64,000 bases of DNA from Armillaria gallica. Its lineage: Eukaryota; Basidiomycota; Agaricomycetes; Agaricales; Physalacriaceae. Within the stretch, counting starts at the first letter, position 1. Each line of letters starts with the position of its first letter. The notes under the pieces were generated by a model. It saw only the letters and a list, made by a program, of their open reading frames with translations. It had not been told where the DNA came from and made no database searches. The translations under genes and the position numbers were made by a program. Below are positions 35,773-45,838 of the stretch, one piece after another. The stretch spans positions 1,054,001 through 1,118,000 of the forward strand of contig JBANDB010000016.1 of the NCBI GenBank assembly GCA_037576215.1, written 5' to 3'.

Positions 35773-36371
35773 TTAATGGGACACGAGAACCTGTGCGTAA
35801 GAGGGCGCCTTGGACACTGGTTCGGCATCGATATGCTCCCAAGGCTCATCAGCGGCAAGGTCGGGGGTAAAGTCATCAAGGACGATAACGGAACGGATAT
35901 GGGGTATGACTTCGAAATCTGGTTCTGTCAAACGAAGCGATAAGCACACAGTACGTCCAGAGCGGAGCGATACACACCCTTCTTCCTATCCTGCTTCCGA
36001 ACCAAGAGATCCGACAGCTTCACCTCGGACGCCTTGGGCAAAGGCGGGGCCTCATCCCGATGCGCGCTCTCGACGAGGACGCCGTCCAGCGGGTCGACGT
36101 CGTCCGCTCTGAGTCTCCTGTACTTCTCCGACGCGATACCCCTGTCGAGCTTGAAGAGAGGCGAGCCCGAGCGCTTCTTCTGCCTCATCTTCGCGACATC
36201 CGCAGCCTTCTTGACACGCTGGCGGTTGTGCTCGTATGCCCGTTGGTCCTTGATGGTCGGCAAGGAGGGAAACGATGAGGTGAGGGCTGAGCTGGCGTCC
36301 TTATCTGTGCCAGCAGACTTGACAGCGATGGGCGAGTCAGAGACGGTCTTGGAGATAGACATGACTGACAT
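35773..36371 (-). CDS. Small conserved-looking protein of unknown function (181 aa)
   Basis: There are two exons, 35978-36371 and 35773-35924, with a 53 bp intron (35925-35977; donor GTGTGTATC, acceptor GACAG). The total is 546 bp with no internal stop. A second in-frame ATG three codons in could also serve. The N-terminal half is Ser/Lys-rich with a basic helix (YEHNRQRVKKAADVAKMRQK, then KRSGSPLFKLDRG). The middle has KASEVKLSDLLVRKQDRKK. Exon 2 reads EPDFEVIPHIRSVIVLDDF, an acidic stretch with EPWEHID, and ends SKAPSYAQVLVSH. The codon use is even, GC-rich and unlike the decayed neighbours, so it looks like a live gene. The upstream CCA repeat (36396-36425) lies in its leader or promoter. 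I do not recognise a named domain. The basic helix suggests a nucleic-acid or protein contact, but that is speculation. Confidence 0.72.
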
Positions 36372-36395
36372 AACGAAGCAGTGAAGATTCGTCTA

Positions 36396-36425
36396 ATGGA
36401 TGGTGGTGGTGGTGGTGGTGGTGGT
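36396..36425. repeat. (TGG)n / (CCA)n microsatellite upstream of the 181 aa gene
   Basis: About nine perfect TGG repeats lie 25 bp upstream of the ATG at 36371. On the gene's strand they read CCA. A similar CCA tract precedes the gene at 24266. Confidence 0.9.
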
Positions 36426-36779
36426 TAGAGGGTGAGGGAGAGAAACAAGAGTACCCCTGCAGTGATAAGATAAGCAGCTTAGGCCTTTTGTAGTGATGGC
36501 GTCAGTGCTCCTGATGTCAACGAATTCGGAGTACCGCCCCAGGGTACCGTCCGATTCCGAGCGCTTGTTTCACGCAGCCACGTTGGCCCGTGATCAAACG
36601 TTGGTTGTGAGCCCGAATGGTGCAGTAGCACGTTTCAACTCTTGTAACGGGGGTCAAATGACACCTAAATGACGTAGAAGGTCTTTGAGTGAGACATCAG
36701 CAAAAGTCTATCATTGCAACGAAATGAAAGACCTCACCACAACATTGATAGACAGACAGTGGTCCGAGAACAATGAATT

Positions 36780-37730
36780 GCAGGCATACGGCGCCTGCTA
36801 CACCCAATTAGAGAACCTGCTGCTATCAGGCCAAAGTCGGAGAATGTAGGAAAGCGGAATGAGCCCGTTCATTCGAGCCGCGATAAGGCCAGGCTGCTGA
36901 GAAAAATATCGACCCGCGTAAAAGTCGGTGTAGTAGGTTTTCCGTTGCAGCTGATGACTCCATGATTCCCTTGCATGGTCTAGGGAAAGCCAAACGGTTA
37001 GCTGTGATTGGACGATAGGGATAGCACGCACTGGATTCCCATAAATATTGCCTACTCAAGCTGCCGTGACATCGCCATACGTGCCCTGAGCACGTGCCCA
37101 GGATGATCGTCCAGGAAAAGAGGGAAGAGGTACTTATTCGGTTCGATGTGCTCTGACGCCAGCTACATACCAGGAAAGCACCGGGACTGCGCCTATGTGC
37201 GTCAATACCACTTTGAGCAGCTTCGAGACACAGGCAACGTACCTTTCGACCTGTATTTGTCCACTCACTGTTCCTTCATTGACTAATAAACCCGACCGCA
37301 GGCGTGGTCATGCCAATATCGCTCCATAAAGCCTTCTACATTTATCATGTTGATATTGGATAGGTTCAGAAGAATACAGGTCACTGAGTGGTTGTGGTTA
37401 GAGCTGCTATATGCCTCAATGCCAACTTGAGACATACCTTTTCATTCGCTCGTTTTCCTCATCATATCGACCGGTCGTGCTGAGTTTGGTGCTGTGTAAT
37501 TGAAAGAAGCCTCATGAAGCCTTGCACTGTTTTATCATGTCAATATCGGATGGTTTTTCGCCGAACGGCCAAGTTTGGGCCAGAGTGCGGTCATGGTTAG
37601 AGAGCAAGTGATCACGATCAAAGTTGTCTTCGAACCACCATCACTCTGGCCTTCGAAAGGATCCTTGTTTTGTGCCTCTCTCTTGCACTATGCTTTTATT
37701 CATTGAAGCAAAAAGCCTTGAAATATGGAC
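36780..37730 (-). repeat. Inverted duplication, right arm
   Basis: This is the reverse-complement match of 31950-32755. It contains no TAD2 sequence, since the match ends just before the TAD2-like exons begin. The flank 36430-36780 shows nothing recognisable. Confidence 0.72.
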
Positions 37731-38084
37731 TCTCACCGCAGCATTGCTCGTAAGGGACCGTGTGCTAGAACGGGTGAATGAGGTCGTCCGTGCTGATCTC
37801 GGGATTTGCCATTGTTTCCTTGATAGATTTGCAATAGAGCGATGCAACTGCCTGGAGAATGCCGAGAGGATGGTGCTTGATTGATTGTATCACTATATCC
37901 AAATACTTCTTGTGCGGTGAACCAGGAATAGACACCAATGCTATCTCGACATATGGGTTTTACGTGACCGCCAGTCACTGGACGGGCTGTCTCGCAAATA
38001 TCTATTCATGGCGGCTTCATTGAGTCTCGCAGTATGGTGTGATCCGCATTGACTCTTGTTGTCAGTTCATGCTTATTCTTTCCA

Positions 38085-38364
38085 TAGGTGTGACCATCAT
38101 TGGCAATGCGAGTCAATGTGTGATCTCAGCCTCAGCTAAGGACTATCCCAATTTTCTAATGTTCGATCCCGACCGGTTCATTCCTCACGGCGGGAAAGAA
38201 GAACCCACAGCTGCATTTGGTTTTGGAAGACGGTACGCATCCTGTAATGTAATCACATACTATACCCTTGATGATATTCTTCCAGTATCTGTCTGGGCCG
38301 GTATCTCGTGTTCGCCATCGCGTCTCGTTGTCATTTTCGAAGGCTGTTGATTTCTGATCCTTGA
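38085..38364 (+). pseudogene. Cytochrome P450 C-terminal fragment with heme-binding loop
   Basis: The frame from 38085 reads IGVTIIGNAS, then AKDYPNFLMFDPDRFIPHGG and EEPTAAFGFGRR, up to a donor at 38233 (GTACGC). Removing the 53 bp intron (38233-38285, acceptor TTCCAG) gives RRICLGRYLVFAIAS. The FxxGxRxCxG heme-ligand loop is therefore complete across the splice, preceded by the P450 meander (DPDRF). The reading stops at 38362, about 30 residues earlier than usual for this family. No I-helix or ExxR segment could be found upstream. It is therefore a fragment, probably of a microsomal monooxygenase of the mushroom CYP families. Confidence 0.75.
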
Positions 38365-38790
38365 ACCGAGTGATATTATATGAGCGCATTGTCAAGGTAA
38401 ATCTTCCGTACTGGATGTACTATGGCGTGTTTTTATTTGAGTGTAGTTTCCAGTGCCTTTCAAAAGCAGCATCAACATGTGTTCAGTTGTGGTACAAGCA
38501 TTGTTAGACATCAGAGTGTACAGTGAACATTCATGACTCGGTACGCGGGCTGTACGTGAAACACATATTTTGAACTCGTGATGTTACTGCTATTCACTAG
38601 GACGACGTCGCATCCATCCCAATGCCCCCAAAAGAGGCCTCAAAAATGTGGACAAAAAGCAGGAAAACCAGTTCCTCTCTAATAATTCTAAAGTATGTAG
38701 GCTAATAAATAAACAGAGAAACAAGCAACTGAAGGTAGAGTCAGGATGTAGGCATGGAATAATATGGTGTCAGTGAAAACATGTTCATTA
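38365..38790. other. Intergenic, nothing recognised
   Basis: This is the transition from DNA of normal CpG content to a second CpG-poor block that begins at about 38620. Confidence 0.4.
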
Positions 38791-38796
38791 ATGCCA

Positions 38797-40221
38797 TCAA
38801 TCTTTGGGCACAATAAGTATCATGTGAAGGTTGTCATCCTGTGGCCTATTAGGATGCAGCTTTGAGATCATCACCATGAAGGTCATTCTTGTTGTAATAA
38901 TGACCATCATCTGGTATCTCCAGCTGCACCTAGTGCCATCCTTGTGTACCACACTCTGGAGACAAGTATCTCCCTCAGAGTCCACCCAGGCATGATGCCA
39001 TATTCCTCATCTCTCTCCGATTGTGCAGCTTGGGCTTCAAGGTCATCACTTATCATGGAACCCAGCTGAGAGTCCTGACCCACAGGATGTGTGCCAAAGT
39101 GAATTGAGCCTGATATCACACTTCCCTGCCATGAGTCATCTGGGTGAGCATGGCCTGCTGCAACACGTCCAACAAGGAGTGTTGGGGCAATTCCCTATGT
39201 GATATGTGTTAGATGCTGAGACAAAAAATTTTAATATGACCATACCCTTGCAATTGTTGCAAATGGTATAATGTAAACTGATATCCAGTCATCATGAGAA
39301 TACAAGCCTATATATATAATCAAGTAATAGAATAAAGAGCAGATGATTCAATGAAGACCTCAATAACATGACGGTAGGCTCTGAGTGCTCCCTTCCTGCT
39401 TGAGCAACAGTGACAATTCGGTAGATGATGAGAACTGTGCACCATAATGTTGTAGCAAGGATAGAGGATGAATAAACCATTAAATCATGAGTCATCCAAT
39501 GCCACCAATGTATGTTTTATATGTAGCAATGATCTTGAACACTGCACCAAGACTAAGGTAAATTAGCAAATAGAAGCTCTGGAGGATCATACCTGTTGCA
39601 CAGATGAGAAGAAGAATTGGAAGCAGAATAGGAAGCCAGCGCTGTCCCCACACAGTCCAACAATGCCAAATCTACAGACAATAGTAAGTTGGAATGATAA
39701 TTTTTACAGAGTCACATGTAAGTACCATAGTGGCATCTGCAAGGACAGAACAAATGATACTTGTGATACCTTCACCACAATCTACAGACTGTCTGGGATT
39801 AAACTGAACAGATATTCTGTCACAATGCTCTGAGCATTGTTGATAAACATTGAATGGATGGATGTGATATCAACACCACAGTCAATGGTAGTAAAAATGT
39901 ATAGGAGGAGTATAATAATGATCATAGCTTTCCAATAGGTGCAGACTTGGTCATAACTGTATTCTTCAACTTAGCTTGTATGATATAGTGGACACATCCT
40001 CTTACAAATATTCCCCAATGTGACTGCAATGACTCCAGTGTATATACCTATATAGAACTGCAATTAGACATAGATATCTTAAGCCTAAATGAACATGCAT
40101 ACCATGTAATAGAGAGTAGAGTATGGCTGAATCTAAATTCAGATCCAAGTTTTAGAAGTATAAGAGCTTTATCAGCATTAGTGAGGTCTGACAGACTTAG
40201 AGTATCAGTCTGGTTGGACAT
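38797..40221 (-). pseudogene. Multi-pass membrane protein, WRCW.VWG family, copy 3, decayed
   Basis: The start-like MSNQTDTLSLSDLTNADKA is at 40221. Later blocks IWHCWTVWGQRWLPILLPIL and LLLI (near 39640), YSSSILATTLWCTVLIIYRI (near 39440), HVIEVFIESSALYS and GIAPTLLVGRVAAGHAHPDD (near 39150) identify the family. The tail SWQGSVISGSIHFGTHPV is readable. Compared with copies 1 and 2, the conserved Arg of WRCW is His and Ile is Thr, as expected from loss of CpG in the Arg codon. Several blocks are in incompatible frames, with stops between them. CpG is nearly absent from 38620 to about 40800. Confidence 0.75.
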
Positions 40222-40224
40222 CAA

Positions 40225-40805
40225 GGAAGTCTGAGCAGAGGTAGAATAATGTATGAGGGAGTAGTCTATGATGACAGTTTATACCAGACTCTTTATATAT
40301 ACTTTACAGTGCTGCAGCAAAAAGCTGAAAAGATGATCACCATGTCAACTCAGAGAAGACAACCTTCAGTACCATGGCAAGAGGATCTGATTCTGTTGAG
40401 TATCACAGAAAGGAGACTGATATGAATGGGGCTCATGTGCAGCAACACACTGATTAGAAGTGATATATAATTAATGATGGACATATCAGAGAGACCTGAT
40501 TGTTGCATCCAAAGCTCAAAGTCACATAAATCAGAACAGGAATCACTTCAGAAACTGACTTATCATGGTTGGAAACCAATAGATGATATCATGGTATCAG
40601 TAGCATGGACACAAAACACAAAGATGCTCCCACTTCAACACCCAAATCCTGGGTCCATGTAGAGAATACCAGCAACTAGCCTTGATTGTGGGGTGGCTGC
40701 AGAACTATAATAGTCTAAAGTCAAGAGTTTGATGTTGCAGAGTTGTAGGTGGATGCATGCAGACCAAGGAGAGGGCTGTTGTGAAGAGCAGGATGGCGGC
40801 TGTCC
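40225..40805. other. CpG-poor upstream flank of membrane pseudogene copy 3
   Basis: Weak similarity to the flanks of copies 1 and 2 is visible just 5' of the start. Beyond that nothing was recognised. Confidence 0.35.
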
Positions 40806-40813
40806 AGGAAGGG

Positions 40814-41313
40814 TAGTGAATAGCCCGGGTAAACCCCCGGGTTCAGAAAGCCAACCTGTACCCGCAAGGGTAATAACCCGGAGCAATGGGTATGGGTTCC
40901 AGCCAGGTTGCAGGTATTTTTCACAGGTTGCCAGGTTGCCGGGTATTCAAATGAGGAATTTTTAAATTATAATTATATTATGAAATAAACAATATTATTT
41001 AAGACAGACATACTAAACTATGACCTCATTTCCGGTTGTAAACTAATCTCGCAACCGGAGATGACATCATGATGAAGTAACAGCAAGCGAGACTTGAACT
41101 CGCTGACTTGCGTGATGCAAAATAAAACCAAAGCAGCCATTTTAACCACTATGCCAAATTGCTTTGTGGCTTTTTGTTGATGTGATTCCATACAACGGGT
41201 TATCACGGGTCAGCCGGGTACACCCCGGGTTGCCACATGCTGACCCGTACCTGACCCGTGTGGTACCCGACCCGGCAACCTGGCAAAACCCGGGGCACCC
41301 ATGCTTTTCACTA
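40814..41313. mobile_element. 500 bp non-autonomous element with hAT-like termini and CCCGGGT-rich ends
   Basis: The left end is TAGTGAATAGCCCGGGTA and the right end is ...CATGCTTTTCACTA, giving a terminal inverted repeat TAGTGAA(T/A)AGC. The flanks are AGGAAGGG (40806-40813) and AGGAAGAG (41314-41321), an 8 bp target duplication with one mismatch. TAG.G ends and an 8 bp duplication are hallmarks of the hAT superfamily. Both ends are packed with CCCGGGT/ACCCGGG-type words. The centre is AT-rich and contains a tRNA-like segment. There is no coding capacity, so mobility would need a transposase in trans. Confidence 0.78.
41080..41165 (-). ncRNA. tRNA-like segment with Pol III A and B boxes inside the 500 bp element
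   Basis: On the minus strand TGGCATAGTGG (41146-41156) fits the A-box consensus. GCGAGTTCAAGTCTCGC (41087-41103) is a perfect T arm with a B-box-like core GTTCAAGTC. The ends AAAGCAA and TTGCTGT pair at six of seven positions. The D stem and anticodon stem are poor, so it is a tRNA-derived sequence and not a functional tRNA gene. Confidence 0.6.
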
Positions 41314-41321
41314 AGGAAGAG

Positions 41322-42475
41322 ACGTACCAGAGGGTGCGTGGTTCTTCCATTCTCTCATATAATTATTCACCATTGTATTTTGTGTCGTTTAGGCTGCTTA
41401 GCTGTTGTTCTCCCTTCTGTGGTGCGTTTTCTTCTGATAATTCAATGCATTACTGACATATTCCTAGCGCTATTTTCGTATTGATTACTACCGCTTCTTG
41501 GCTTTGTACCACCACCACCTACATATCTGACCATGAATATATGTTCGTTCGAGCCTATCTGACACGTTCTTTGTGCCTGCCAGCGTCTATTCCCAACACG
41601 AAATCACATTGTTCTTATCCTTCCTATGGGCACCCATTCTTGCAACGTCTCTCGTTACGGCACGGATTCATTTCTATTTCTGAGATGGAAAGGGAAGTAG
41701 TGTTAATGTTACGTGCTATAGTTCATTGTTGTAGATAGAAATCAATATACTACTGTTTTCATACCCTCCAAAGCCATCAGAAAACGAGGAGAAAGAAAGA
41801 AAAGATCGGAAGATGTCCTCTTCCGAAGACAGTGATAGATCGTGCCAAGACAAATCCTTCTTGACAAGAATATGTACCTTACTTTGGCAAGACCCTTGAT
41901 CTTTCTGTCTTTGCCGTCTTTCATCTGTTAATTGCCATTTAATCTATTAGTGATGGTAGTGCCTGTATGGCCATAATGTATTAATCCCTTCTCCTTAGAC
42001 TTAAGCATAATCTATTAAGCCTTTGCTGCTACAGTGGGATTTTGCAGGGGATATAAGGCTAGGGGCAGATGGCTACCAGCCTTTAATTGTTCCCTCGAGG
42101 GTGAGCCCATTGCAGGCGATGATGAGCTCACCGTAAATGATGATGAAGATGGCAGGTTGCGGGGCTACACACGCCATACTACCCACTGTGGAAATAGGAT
42201 CAAATCTCTCGTGTTTTTCGTGTCAGCTGCATTCTTTCTTTGATGTGGATCTTGATGTTGATGCCCATCCCATCAACGTTTGGTGTATGGCTTCTATTTC
42301 TGTCCCTCCCGTCGAACTTGTTTGCCCTCTCTTGTGTCTTCTATTTCCATCCTTTCACTTCCTGATGGTTCGCCTCCCTCTTCCGGATCTGTATGTCAGA
42401 GTATGTCTCATTCCATGTTTTTTGAACATACAAAGAAATTTGATCTAAATACTTACTACACGCGTATGCAACACT
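41322..42475. other. Intergenic between the hAT-like element and the KDZ gene
   Basis: Open frames here are short and no domain was recognised. The part next to 42480 is the downstream flank of the KDZ gene and may hold its terminal sequence. A clear terminal inverted repeat was not identified. Confidence 0.35.
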
Positions 42476-42479
42476 GAAT

Positions 42480-45400
42480 TTATGTTGCTCCATAAACATA
42501 GCCAGCATCACCAGGCCTTGCCCGACGAGGACGTCCCCGATTCGACTTCGGCACGACACCCATTTCAATCCAGGAAGGAACCAGCGCCCACATATCTATA
42601 CAGTGCTGACGCATACGCATGCGCATATCTGCCTGATGCAGAGCGTATGCAACTTCGCCTATGGAGATATCTCCTCGTTCCGCCTGTGACATCCAAGTTC
42701 TTGCTTCATATGCAAAGAACGCCTTCACACATTTCATTTCTTCTTCCACCAAAATAACTTCCTCGCGCCAGCGATGGGCACGTGCGTGGGTTTTGCACCA
42801 TTCGATCCTTAAGGCTACAACAATATATTTTAGATCAGAAAACATAACAGCAAGGAGAGACATACCTTCTGCCGTCTCTTCCGCATCTGTATCATGACGA
42901 TGAACACGCCATATCCAACTCATTGCACGCCGACCTTCTGTCTCCCCCGGCATAGTTTCATCCAATGGGCGAACATCTGCCACGTTCAGAACCCGCAGTT
43001 GTCGATCCCATCCAACTTTCACGTCACCTAAAGCCGCGGCCAAAACCTCCAGATCCGCCCGAAGCTTGCGATACCTTGCAGCGGCCTCATCAATGTTCTT
43101 GATCACGCTTGAGATGGTGGATCTCGCCCGTGTGCTCATGAGCTGGCCGGTCACATTCTGGTCCTTGAACTTGTAAATGTGGGAGCGGAATATCAATTGG
43201 CGGCGCAACGTCGTTAGACATTCATAGGACTCTGCCTCACGCAGCCGAAACTCGAAATCCATTAGTTTCTTGTTCTGACGGAAATGACCTATCACGGAGC
43301 TGGGGAGAAAGAGGGGAAGATCAACAGCGTCAAGGGCTTCTTCGATGGAGACCTTAACTCGACGTCCCTGCCGGCAACCCTTCTTCTTTCCATATTTTGT
43401 GGTGGCCGCCTCATCAGCAGCAGCGCAAGCAGCCTCAGCCTCAGCTTTGGCAACGAGCTGAGCCCTATTCCATTCCGCGCGAAGGGCAGTTACGTGCGGC
43501 ATGTATACCTGCTGGATATCAAACCAGACATCGAGCCGTCGTCGCAACCGATTTAGACCTTCTGTAACCTTCGCGCGTTCTCTGTCTGTGGAGTGAGGTC
43601 CCAGAGCGGCGTGAGCTAATTTGAGACAATGTCTACCAATTTGGTCATTAAGAGTGAAGAATCCGATTATACAATGAAAAACTCACTGATCTGACTCCAG
43701 TTCAACACCTTACAATATCATACTACTGGGGCCAACTTCATGTCGCACCAGAAAAATATCATCATCCCTATCATGCTGTAGCTCTGCATGCACCGTCTCT
43801 GTATCTACCATCTCTTCGAGTCTGCCTGTTGCCGCCGTTTCATTTTGCTCAGCTTCACGTGCAATGATCTTCGACAGCTCTGCTGCTTCTTCTTCTGCCA
43901 GTGTCAAGCGAACCTTCGTGGTGGTTAATTCTAGCAGGCAATGTCAAATATGAGATATACAGCAATAAATTTGGATGTTTACGAGCAACTGTAGTGTCAA
44001 AAGGGTTGACTGCATTCACTGGGTCTTTTTCCCATCCTTCCACAGCCTCAGTCCACAAGCGAACATCCTTGGGTGGAAGAGATGCCATGAATTCGACATA
44101 CACTGAGCCATAGAAAGATCATGCGGGAATCGCTTCCTTGATCCCATTCAGGAGCGTCAAAACTGAAACGCAATGAATCAGACACTTCAATTGAACACGG
44201 CACGCTTCTTACACATCAAGGCTGACTTCCTGTAATTGTAGTCGCCGATATGATCATCAAGGGTGTCCAGGTAACCACCCGGTCCCATCACTTTCAAACT
44301 CGGGGCCAGCTGATTGAGATGACTCCAACCGCGCTCGGGGGCTTCTCCATCTGTCTGCCCGACATATGGTGTCTTGTAAAAGAAGTACTTTATATGACAA
44401 CTCGGAATATGTGCCGGTAGATGGAACTTTGGAATAAGATAGACGAAGTCGCCAGAGTCCTGAGGAGGCTTCATGGAAGTAGGATATATTGCGATGCATT
44501 CCCATAATTTCTTCGACCATTGACAATTAATATCGTAAGATACCACGACACGTGGGGGCGCTGACTGCTGCATTCGAGAGCAAAAAATATAATCCATTTG
44601 TACTTGTCTGCAAAGGGAATAAGTAAGGCTAGCCACCAGAAGTACGGTGACTTACTCTTCACCATGATCAAGGATTGTCACCGCCGCTGGACCCTTCGAA
44701 TCATGACGAGCACAGTCGACCGTAGCCACACCGCTGGTTGCCAACCCCGCCCCACGTTTGCTAGTCGCCAGCTTCACTGCCTGATGATCTCGGCAATCAC
44801 TAGGGTCAAACGGGATATGTTTGCTGTATTCGGTGACATGCTTCCTAAACTCCTCCTGGGCCACCATGAAACCTGCTCCATTGATCAAGCTGGGATCATG
44901 ACTGGCGTTGGATACTACAAAGCGGACCAATCGAAAGTTAGCATCGATAGCAACATATAGTGTATATTTCCATCTTGAGAGTATCATAAGCTTGTTAGAA
45001 AGAAGCCTGCGTACAAAGAAACAGACATACGGATCTTGTTGATCGGTCTCCCATCCCTCATCCAAATTGATGCCAGGCCATGGGCATGCAGGGCATTTGA
45101 CAGCCAATGACCCGACTGGAACAGGTAGTTCACCAGGAGGCGTGTCTTTGAAATCCCGAGGTGATTTGTTTAATTTCCGCTTTAGAAGCTTGAGGTGCTG
45201 CCATTCATGGACCATCCTCATAAATGCTTGGAACCGATTCTAGTGCAATCATTTAGCTGACAGGTTACAAACTTCCGAACACCATTGTACTTACTGGAGG
45301 TTGACGTGTACCAGTATTATCCGTCAGGCGTACCAACGTGTGATAAAATTCATATCCAGAAACCTTCAACATGAACGAGAGCAAATGAAAGACCTCTAAT

Positions 45401-45834
45401 GTTCGAAATGTCGTAGCCATTTGGGGGTCAACAACTGTTGAAGGAAATAGGTGGGAACGGAGGAGCTGGCGCCATCGGCCCAGAGATTGGGTACAGTTGC
45501 AGTAGTCGACGTAAACAGTTTGAATCCCATCGAGATCGATTACCTGGAGCCATCCTCGGCGGGGAGTCGGACAACAGCTGTCAGGATCATGTCCTAGGGA
45601 AAAGATCATACTCAGTTCACCTAGGGTGGTGCGCTTGAAGAAAGTCCCAGTCCATTCCTAAATGTGATGAGAACGAGCACTTGATACGGACGGAAACACC
45701 ATACCTGGATATGATGAAAGGGATTTGCGTAATGTCGCTGCACTGTACACTCCGAACAGAACAAAAAACACTCATTACATGAGCTGCATCGATACAACGT
45801 CACACCATCTTCTGATGTGGACACTTGACATCCT
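42480..45834 (-). pseudogene. KDZ (Kyakuja-Dileera-Zisupton) transposase, 3' part, split by the LTR retrotransposon
   Basis: This part continues the minus-strand gene whose 5' exons lie at 60485-60979. It opens with a cysteine cluster (CAGCQ..., CSSCNECFLFCSEC), then EWTGTFFKRTTLGELSM and CPACPWPGINLDEGW. The KDZ catalytic region follows: YTLYVAIDANFRL (D near 44946), VVSYDINCQWSKKLW (D near 44534) and GQTDGEAPERGWSHLN (E near 44344). A long helical C-terminus ends at 42480. Several short introns are visible, for example a donor at 45704. An in-frame TAA at 43710-43712, just before GVELESDQ, is a second lesion. KDZ proteins are cut-and-paste transposases frequent in basidiomycetes. With the insertion and the stop, this copy cannot make a full enzyme. 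Confidence 0.88.
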
Positions 45835-45838
45835 GCGC
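45835..45838. other. Target-site duplication, left (GCGC)
   Basis: GCGC precedes the 5' LTR and recurs at 60485-60488 after the 3' LTR. Treating it as a 4 bp duplication puts the KDZ exon on both sides exactly in frame (98 + 130 nt = 76 codons). Confidence 0.85.

Noticed and set aside
41080..41165. A functional tRNA gene
   Set aside because: The A box, B box and T arm fit, but the D and anticodon stems do not pair properly and no convincing anticodon loop exists.
40806..41321. G-quadruplex or telomere-like repeat suggested by the CCCGGGT-rich sequence
   Set aside because: The G runs are short (mostly three) and irregular, alternate with C runs and are confined to the ends of a clear DNA element.
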